Origin: Toxorhynchites rutilus septentrionalis
Lineage: Eukaryota; Arthropoda; Insecta; Diptera; Culicidae
Length of the DNA: 64,000 nucleotides
Reading direction: 5' to 3'
NCBI RefSeq assembly: GCF_029784135.1
Contig: NC_073745.1
Location: 84,520,666-84,584,665, forward strand
Notes under the pieces: generated by a model
The model's input: only the letters and a program-made list of their open reading frames with translations
Databases searched by the model: none
Told to the model about the DNA's origin: nothing
Program-made: the position numbers and the translations under genes
Shown: positions 44,384 through 64,000 of the stretch, piece by piece
Layout of the letters: each line of letters opens with the position of its first letter
Position numbering within the stretch: position 1 is the stretch's first letter

Positions 44384-46695
44384 GTGTCAGCATAGATCTT
44401 TAGGATGTTTTCCACAATCACATTGATTTTCACAAGGTGTACTTTTTATTTCATTATGTTATATGATAAATAAAAAAAGATATAAAAATGGTGATACCAA
44501 AATCATTCAGTGTAACGTTGGCCACCACGGGGGATATGGAGGCTACATAATTCTAGCCGTATAGATGATTATTGTTTCCGGCAAAATTGTACTATAGATC
44601 AAGTGTGATAAAAGTGGGAGGTGTTATTTTCCCTGAATTAGAAAGGATACTTGAAACCGGGATGTTTGAAGAAAAATCTGATTTTTCTAAAAAAATCAAG
44701 CGAATTTCAAACCAAAAACAGAAAGTGGGTTATATCTGTGGTATAACCGCAAGGGTGACGTAGGACTATCTTTGATTTAGTGATCATTCGTTTTTAGTTG
44801 CTTCTGAATCAATTCTGGATGAATGAATATATGAATATCTGGGGGACTTCGAAAACGAGAGCGTTATGTTGAAGGCACAATATTCAGCAAAAAAAGCAAT
44901 CACACGAAAGTTGTCTAATACATAATACATTGCTTGTATTGTGATATGATTTGTATTCCATTTCCAATAGACAGAATAACTGTTGCATCAAATCAGTCTA
45001 CATATTTTTTGCGAGAAATTGTTTTCAAATTTCTCGTTTGAGAAATTTTTGAGCAAACATCGTTTGCCAGTGCGCGTAGAACGGGAATTCCTTTTTAGGA
45101 TTCATTGCACCTCTAATAAATTGCCGAAAGACGTGGTCTTACGTTGATCGCACTTGATTGAAAAATCACAAAACCAAATGAATTTGGTCGCAGTATTATA
45201 TGGATAGAAAACATAATAAACTATTTCGCTTGAACGAAATTTTCAATTCTAAGGGAATGAATGAATGCGTTTCAGGTCAAGTCAGACCAGGTAATGAATC
45301 CCTCGATCCCTCGCCCTCGCCCTCGTTCAGCTCGCTCAGTAACGATGTTGTCTTGTCGATGTCCTCACGAAAAATGAATGCGTTTCACCACCAGAATATC
45401 GCTTAAGTATGCTTTTTGTACGTGATTGAATCGAGAGAAGGTGTGGTTTACGATGGCAATTTGGAAGGCAAACTAGAGGGGAATGAACTCTCTGAGTTTG
45501 AAACTTTCAGCGACTGAGCAATCGATTGAAAATTATATAATTTTCGCGATACGAAACATTTTCCGTAGCGGCGGCATACAATATTGGATACGAAAATTTT
45601 CTATCGATGAGGAAGAATAATTTTCAGAAGCTTTCCTGTTAATTCCGATTGATTGAAAAATCACAAAACCAAATGTATTTGGTTGCAGTGTTATATGGAT
45701 AGAAAACATTAGAATAAACTCTTTCGCATCAATGTATTTTTCAATTCCCAGGGGAACTGACAGAGTATTTTTCAGCAACGATTAGTTCCTTCCAGATTTT
45801 CCTCGATACTCGAAGCCCACCAGTGGTTAATGCTAACTCGATAACCACCTGTTAATAGCACTTGATTGAAAAATATTTGGTCACAGTGTTACATGGATAG
45901 AAAACATTAAAATAAACTCTTTCGCATGAATGTATTTTTCAATTCCCAGGGAACTGGCAGATTATTTTCCAGCAACGATTAGTTCTTTCCAGATTTTCCT
46001 CCATACTCGAAGTCCACCATTGGTTAATACTAATTCGATAACCACCTGTTAATAGCATTTGATAAAAAAATATTTGGTCGCAGTGTTATAGGTTAGAAAA
46101 CATTAAAATAGACCCTTTCACATGAATGTATTTTTCAATTCCCAGGGAACTGGCAGATTATTTTTCAGCAACGATTAGATCTTTCCGGAATTTTCTCGAT
46201 GCTGAATGGTATCCAAACGAACATACTCCTTCCAGTTTGGCCTGTAAAAAACTTTTCTGAACTCTAATACATCAAATTTGGAACCCTGAAAAGGGCCGTT
46301 GATTATATGCTAAGCTAATATAGCACGCTCTCCTTAGATTCGACTCCAAATTATCTACTGATGGGGAAAATAATATTCAGAAGCTTTCCTGTCAATTGCG
46401 ATTGATTGAAAAATCACAAAACGAGCGGCGCTCGCTTATATACCGATTGGTGATTTCAATAGCCTGTTTTGAAAGCAATTTTAAGACTATTGAAACAAGT
46501 TTTTGGATGAAAAAGTAACAAGTATATAATGCGTAGACATTTTATCTTTCGAATGAAGTGTTTATCATACCATTTCGTTCAGTTGTTTAGGAGCTATTAA
46601 CGCTCAAAATCTCGGTCTCCGGCGTAACGCTTTCGTTTTCGAAACTTTGATTTTACACCCCGGTATAGAAATGAAAGACGTAGTACTACGTCAAA
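44384..46695 (+). repeat. Non-coding repeat region ending in gacgtagtactacgtc
   Basis: It contains words typical of the gacgtag repeat family (gtgacgtaggactatctttg near 44755, gaaagacgtagtactacgtc near 46673) and 'cgttcagttgtttaggagct' near 46580. Internal tandem repeats are listed separately. No gene is seen. Confidence 0.55.
45140..46160 (+). repeat. About 200-bp tandem repeat, four diverged units
   Basis: Units start near 45147, 45645, 45857 and 46050 with 'cacttgattgaaaaatcaca' or variants and share 'tttggtcgcagtgttatatg', 'atagaaaacatta...ataaact' and 'tgtatttttcaattcccagg'. The last three are spaced by about 205 and 193 bp. A fifth partial unit starts near 46397. Confidence 0.75.
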
Positions 46696-46860
46696 AAAAC
46701 AAACATCATCATTTTACTCCATGCGCCATCTGGTTGTAAATTTACATTACATAAAAAAACAATTGTTCCTAACATTCACAGTCCCACAACTTACAAACTT
46801 ACGTTCGTGCCCCTAGGCTCAGACCCTTCTACTTTTTTTGAACTTCGTACATAAGTTGGC

Positions 46861-47115
46861 AACTGCTCAAAATTACAGTATATTGGAATACGGAGTCACT
46901 ATTTGGGCGCCATATCACGCTATTCACATCGCTCGTCTGAAACGTACGAAGAAAACTTTCGTCCGATGAGCACTTCGTCATTTTCCGTGGCGCAGCGACC
47001 ATTATCTGACCTAATATGAAAAACGCTGCGCACTGATCCACTTACCAACACTGCAAAAACGACGTGAGTTTCTCCAGAGACTGATCAAATTTAGATACAT
47101 TGAACTCTACTTTAT
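46861..47115 (+). pseudogene. Jockey-clade reverse transcriptase fragment with two stops
   Basis: The plus-strand frame from 46877 reads SILEYGVTIWAPYHAIHIAR, stop, ALRHFPWRSDHYLT, stop, YEKRCALIHLPTLQKRREFL. This is the thumb/C-terminal region of jockey-type RTs (…LEYASVVW...LPWR...RRxxF). It is an isolated fragment of about 85 codons without flanking domains. Confidence 0.75.
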
Positions 47116-47280
47116 GAATCGAATCGAGAATTCAATACAATCACATCAAGCAAAATTTCGTATTTTGTAATTCAAGATAATCTCTTACCGAGCTATAATT
47201 TCATGTGTTGCAAATTGTGTACATTCAGGCGTTTCTAAAATGTTTCCGAAAGGAAAATAGGGACGTAAATCAAAACATAA

Positions 47281-47622
47281 TACAGTAGAACCCGATTATC
47301 CGCGGAACAGTCTGACAAGATTACCACGAACAACAAAAATCACGAATGCCATCAAAGACTAAAAATGTGGTGCAAGCGCTAAAAAAGATATTTCAGCCTG
47401 AAAACTATGTTTTATCAATACTGAAATCATTAAACTACCCATCTGTAAGGTCGTGTACCCCAGTGATCAGATAATGTGAAAGCCATGACCAAAACAAAAG
47501 AGCATGAGTCTACCACTCAGTGACAAATTCCGAGAAGGTCTATAGATTTACTATGAAACTTGCTATCGCGAATAAATCGCACCGCGGATCATCCGCTAGC
47601 GGATAATCGGGGTTCCACTGTG
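47281..47622. mobile_element. Pogo/Tigger-like MITE, copy 3
   Basis: The element is 47283-47620, with ends CAGTAGAACCCGATTATCCG and its near inverse. The interior matches the 16240-16598 copy (aaagatatttcagc, aaaactatgttttatcaata). The left flank is TA and the right flank is TG. Confidence 0.85.
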
Positions 47623-48112
47623 ATTTTCTAAAGATATGCAACAAGCAAACCAAACAATTCGAAAAAATATGGTTGCATCGATATCTTTCACTCGGTTGAA
47701 GCTATCGACTAGTCTCGGTATCTATAAAAGTAAAATAGAGCTAACGAGCAAAATTTTTGTCGACACGGTTCCTATAATAGGGCCCATTCTTCCACTTATT
47801 GGCTTATTGGCGATTGTCTACAAAACACGCGTTCGAAATCATAATACGCTACTAAATCGGTCAAATCCTATTCATTTTCTACCACATTCTGGTATGACGC
47901 TACAGGAAATCGTCTTTCCTGTATTTTTTTTTTTTGAGATGGCCGATTTTGCAACTGTACGACACAACTAGACAGTTTGTTTTTTTCCGGCAGGCAGCCC
48001 ATCGTCAGTCCAATTTAAGAAATTACACCCTCAATTTTAAATTCGCGAGAGGAACGTAAACACGATTTTTATTTATTTACGATGATTCAACATCCCATTC
48101 AGAGAACAGATC
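47623..48112. other. Spacer; one unsupported ORF
   Basis: A 111-residue ORF (47636-47971) has a hydrophobic middle but no recognised domain, and I do not call it a gene. Confidence 0.4.
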
Positions 48113-48286
48113 TGATTCACAACCCGGAGGCGATCTGGCGTAGTGGTAACATCCATACCTTTCACGCAGAGATCACGAGTTCAATTCTCACTCCCGACAT
48201 TCTTCCAAAAAAATGAAAGTAAAAGTGACGAACCATCCGAAATGAGTTGAAAGTCACATAATAGAGAAAAAAAAATGATTCACAAC
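48113..48286 (+). mobile_element. tRNA-derived SINE, 152 bp, 11-bp TSD
   Basis: The TSD tgattcacaac is perfect at 48113-48123 and 48276-48286. The body has a tRNA-like head with box A (CTGGCGTAGTGGTAACATCC) and box B (GAGTTCAATTCTC) and an A-rich tail. It differs from both other SINE families in the window. Confidence 0.9.
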
Positions 48287-50170
48287 TTTTCGCCAATAAA
48301 CACGATACATGGCTGCAGTTCTCCAACTCCCGGCTGCACCAATTCTTGCCAAGTCCTGCTCTACCAGGTCCAACCACCTCGCTCGCTGGGCTCCTCTTCT
48401 TCTTGTTCCTACCGGATTCGATGCGAACACCATCTTTGCACGGCTGCTGTCCGGAAATTTCAGAACATGCCCTGCCCATCGCACTCGTCCAGCCTTGGTG
48501 ACTTTTTGGATGCTGGGTTCGCCGTAGAGTTGCGCCAGTTCGTGGTTCATTCTCCTTCTCCAAACTCCGTTTTCCTGTATACAACCGTATATTGTTCTGA
48601 GCACTTGATGTTCGAAAACACCAAGCGCTTGTGAGTCCTCTTCAAGCATCGTCCATGTTTTGTGCTGCATCCTTCTCGATCAGAAGCACTCGGCACTCGT
48701 CGTCAAACCATTCGTTCCGTTGTCCTCGTTGTGCATACCCGATGACGATATCTGCTGTGTTGCTAATTGCTGCTTTTAAAGTGTTCCAGCATTCATCGAG
48801 GGGAGCTGCATCCAGTTCGTCTACCCTCGGTAACGCAGCTTCAAGACGCTGCGAGTATGTTGCAGCCACGTTCGGCTCCTATAGTCGTCGTAGGTGGTAC
48901 CGTGGTGAGCGCTGGTGTCTTATGTTATTGACGACTGAAAGTTTAGAACGCAGTTTGACCATCACTAGGTAGTGGTCTGAATCGATGTTAGCACCACGAT
49001 AGGTTCTGACGTCGATTATACCTGAGAAGTGCCGACCGTCGATCACAACGGGTTAATTTGTGTTTCTGTTTGCTGTGGTGATCTCCAGGTGTAACGGTAT
49101 TGGAGGCTATGCTGGAAGAACGTGCTACCTATGGCCATGTTCTTGAAGGCAGCGAAGTCGATAAGTCTTAGGCCGTTTTCGTTGGTTCTCTGATGGGCGC
49201 TGAACCTACCAATTACCGATCTGTACTTCTCCTCTTGGCTAACCTGAGCGTTCAAATCACCGATGACGATTTTGATGTCATGTTTTGGGCAGCGATCGTA
49301 TTCACGCTCTAGCTGGGCGTAAAATTCTTCCTTGACGTCATCAGTGCTAGCTAGATGAGGGCTTCTTCTTCTTCTTCTTAAATGGCACTAACTTCGCCGT
49401 CTCAACATAGTATTACTTGAGTATTTTTCATTAGTACTTAGTTGAGATTTATATGCCAAATATCACGCCTTAAATGCATTCTGAGTGGCAAGCTCTAGAA
49501 TAGTCGTGACCACAGTGCAAGTTGGAAGAAATTTTGTTGACGAAAAGTTCCCTCGACCAGAACGGGAATCGAACCCGGACCCCCGGCATATTAGGCATGA
49601 CGCTAACCAATCGGCCACGGGAGCACGGGAGCTAGATGAGGGCTGCGGACGTTAACAATGCTGATATTGAAGAAGTGGCCCCGCATCCTCAATCTGCACA
49701 TTCTTTCGTTGATCGGCCACCGGCCAATCAACCGTTCTTGCATCTACTGCATTTCTGGTATACTCACATTGGAACGATCGGGCCATCGAACCTTTCCTGC
49801 ACACCTCCTGCAGCGCTACGATGTTGAAATTGCGAGCTCTCAATATTTTCGAAAGAATTCGGGTACTCGCAAGAAAATTGAGAGACTTGCAGTTCCATGT
49901 TCCGAGTTTCCAATCTCTAATCCGTGTTCTTTGCGTGGGTCTAGTCCGATTGTCCTGACTCGAATTTCTTTGGGAATTTTCTTGTGCGTTTCATTTTTAC
50001 GGATGGCTTGCAAGTCCTGCACAAACCCCCTGTCTCATCGGAGGACCGGCGTACACAGCCGCCCCTGACATGGGGATCAGACGTTTTTGAGCCGCACCTC
50101 CATGGTGAACAGACGCTCGGATAGGCCCCCTTCCCTGTCATCTTCACTATGGTTACCCGTACGGCACCAA
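48287..50170 (-). pseudogene. RTE/JAM1-like non-LTR retrotransposon fragment lacking the RT
   Basis: On the minus strand, endonuclease pieces appear first: RARNFNIVALQEVCRKGSM (near 49830), TNENGLRLIDFAAFKNMAIG (near 49170) and [18 protein letters not shown] (near 48990). Then comes a linker, RVDELDAAPLDECWNTLKAA, ending ECRVLLIEKDAAQN at about 48645. It runs directly into the RTE C-terminal tail (GRVRWAGHVLKFPDS, SNPVGTRRRGAQRARWLD; 48290-48640). The whole palm/fingers RT domain is absent. A SINE interrupts it at 49363-49629. Confidence 0.85.
49349..49643 (-). mobile_element. tRNA-derived SINE, second copy of the 6092 family, 14-bp TSD
   Basis: The body is 49363-49629. The TSD agctagatgagggc is identical at 49349-49362 and 49630-49643. 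On the minus strand it has box A, box B (GGGTTCGATTCC) and a (GAA)n tail. It is inserted in the endonuclease part of the RTE fragment. Confidence 0.92.
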
Positions 50171-50370
50171 AGGGAGGTAGGGATAGGAGTTACTGGACAG
50201 GAAGCTAAGAACCACGAATTTAATGCCCGCAGGTACGCGAAGTACCGATGGTATGCTTAGTCGAGTCATTTACCAACCCATACACACGGTTTTCTAGGTT
50301 AAATTTCTGGTCGACAACAATCTCGTTTACGTGCTTCCATTCAGCCGCGACAACTCACAGTTTGTTTAAG
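50171..50370. other. Short spacer
   Basis: Nothing recognised. Confidence 0.4.
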
Positions 50371-51053
50371 CCTGGTTTAGAGTTCCCGTGAACGTGAACT
50401 TGAACAGGTGGTGGAATAGTACGATTATTTCACGGTGAACTACATTGCGAACAAACAACTCAAAAAATCGTGGTGAATAGAATGATTTTGCTCCTGTTCA
50501 CGTTCATATTAAAAGTTCGGCTGTAAACATGAGTAAATAAACATCGATCTTCAATAAAGTAATTCGGATAAAATATACAGTTGTTCACGAATAAACCCAA
50601 AGCAACGAAATTTTTCAACCTGCGCAGAGATCCGATTGAATGAAATTGCATCCATATCTAAATTTTCATTGAAAACTTAAAATTGCTAAACATATCCTTT
50701 TACAGTTCATGGTGAAATAATTTTCAGATTGCCTTGGGACATTCGAACGTGAACATGAACGGGGAAATATTTTGACGTCTATATTCACCACTGTTTTCAC
50801 GTTCACGTTCACCGAAGTCGGTGAACTATGGTGAGTTCACCATCTCGATTCCACGGTGGAAATTCAGAATCGTTGTGAAATATTGAATGAATCCACTTTT
50901 ATCAATATGAATTGTGTTTAATCATGTTTTTCAACTAGAAAATGTTTATTCCCTTCGTTTCAAGGTGTTTTCCTCGCGTTTTATATATGGACTGATGAAT
51001 TATTAACAAAAAAGTGTTTATCCGCGTTCACGTTTACGGGAATTCTAAACCTA
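50371..51053. mobile_element. MITE-like element with GGTTTAGARTTCCCG ends
   Basis: Left ggtttagagttcccgtgaac and right inverse ggtttagaattcccgtaaac are terminal inverted repeats. Further cgtgaacgtgaac/gttcacgttcac words cluster at both sides and near 50750-50820. No TSD was identified. Non-coding. Confidence 0.65.
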
Positions 51054-51113
51054 CCTTCAGTTGAGGCTTCGAAATTTCAGTTACGGAGGTATATCAGTCC
51101 AGAACTATCATGA

Positions 51114-51554
51114 TCTGCATGACTCTTAATGCTTTACCATTTGGTTTTGGTCTAAGGAATACAACCCACGAGTTAGTTCCAGGTGCAGGATAGACGTCGA
51201 CACGTGGGGCGGAAGCGACGGTGGAGAAAGACGAGGACGAATATTGAATGATGAGAGCATGGTGCGGAAACGAAGAGATCGAAAGCAACAGATGATGAAT
51301 ACGGGATCGAGGCTTGCGTTAAAGTGGATGGTTAGGGGTGTTGAAAAGAGATGTTTGCGGTTTTTTATAGGGGTTTTGATGGGATGACTCTTCTTCGGAA
51401 GAAAAATCTCCGAAGTAGAGATGCGCTTGAGCGATTTTCCAGCTCCCGTTTGAACAACTAATGGAGTGTCATTTATATCAGAGTCAGAGATCTCCATATC
51501 AGAAGCATGTGAACACCCCGAACTATTTGCTTTCTTTTTTGTTATTTCAACCAT
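51114..51554 (-). other. Unassigned minus ORF (142 aa), possible retroelement ORF1 start
   Basis: It reads MVEITKKKANSSGCSHASDM, a Ser/Asp-rich acidic segment, then basic Pro/Lys-rich residues. The composition resembles N-termini of retrotransposon ORF1 proteins of mosquitoes, and no catalytic or zinc motif is visible. It lies 46 bp beyond the stop of the ZAD gene on the same strand, so part of it may simply be 3' UTR. Confidence 0.3.
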
Positions 51555-51599
51555 TTTTGGTAAATTTCTGAATTCATCCTATGCACTAATTCACTCAGT

Positions 51600-63996
<12,397 letters not shown>

Positions 63997-64000
63997 TAAT

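Noticed and set aside
45140..46160. CRISPR-like array
   Set aside because: The repeated units are about 200 bp, diverged, in an insect genome; no short identical repeats with unique spacers exist.
47636..47971. 111-aa plus ORF with a hydrophobic stretch
   Set aside because: No domain, ends in a poly-T-derived Phe run, lies in repeat-rich DNA; not supportable.

Overview
This window looks like nuclear DNA of a culicine mosquito, most likely an Aedes-type genome. The evidence is a handful of single-copy insect genes set in very long transposon-packed introns and spacers, a Feilai-type tRNA SINE with perfect target-site duplications (TSDs), an I-clade non-LTR element with an (ATA)n tail, and many hAT, Harbinger, Tc1/mariner and pogo-like MITEs. 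The species call is inference; no search could be run.

Conserved genes, left to right: an exosome RNase PH-ring subunit (RRP41/Ski6-like, 295-1032, +); a two-exon mitochondrial class I release factor with a GGQ motif (2480-1119, -), tail to tail with it; a four-exon ZAD/C2H2 zinc-finger gene (5383-18367, +) whose ZAD domain is cut by an 11.4 kb intron; a sphingolipid delta-4 desaturase (DES1/ifc type, 26834-25869, -); a pair of short ORFs in one frame separated by a single TAA (30535-31459, +), convergent with a THAP-domain ORF (31831-31427, -); and a second ZAD/C2H2 gene (63996-51600, -) with ten fingers, one per exon, split into two blocks of five by a 10.4 kb intron. The exons of the second ZAD gene add up to exactly 503 codons, and those of the first to 474.

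The rest is mobile DNA, much of it delimited here by terminal inverted repeats (TIRs) plus TSDs. Notable are: an apparently complete two-gene Harbinger element (57325-60508) with an intact DDE transposase and a Myb/SANT-like partner; two foldback derivatives of Tc1/mariner elements (20432-22008 with 678-bp arms, and 52498-53241) in which the 3' half of the transposase is mirrored; an I-clade retrotransposon (37840-44371) with an exact Inr plus DPE promoter at its 5' end, a broken ORF1, a frameshifted ORF2 and a MITE inserted in the RNase H/C-terminal region; a nested set of mariners (53270-55500); an RTE/JAM1-like fragment lacking its reverse transcriptase; and hAT elements at 2839-4734, 4810-5271 and 34210-35918 with 8-bp TSDs.

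Three unclassified repeat groups recur: a family ending in a short palindrome around 'gacgtagaactacg' (13432-15731, 23212-23716, 55769-56683, with relatives at 44500-46700 and 62580-62690); a degenerate block spanning roughly 8270-13430 and 15740-15930; and a roughly 200-bp tandem repeat at 45140-46160. No tRNA or rRNA genes, CRISPR arrays or prokaryotic features are seen.
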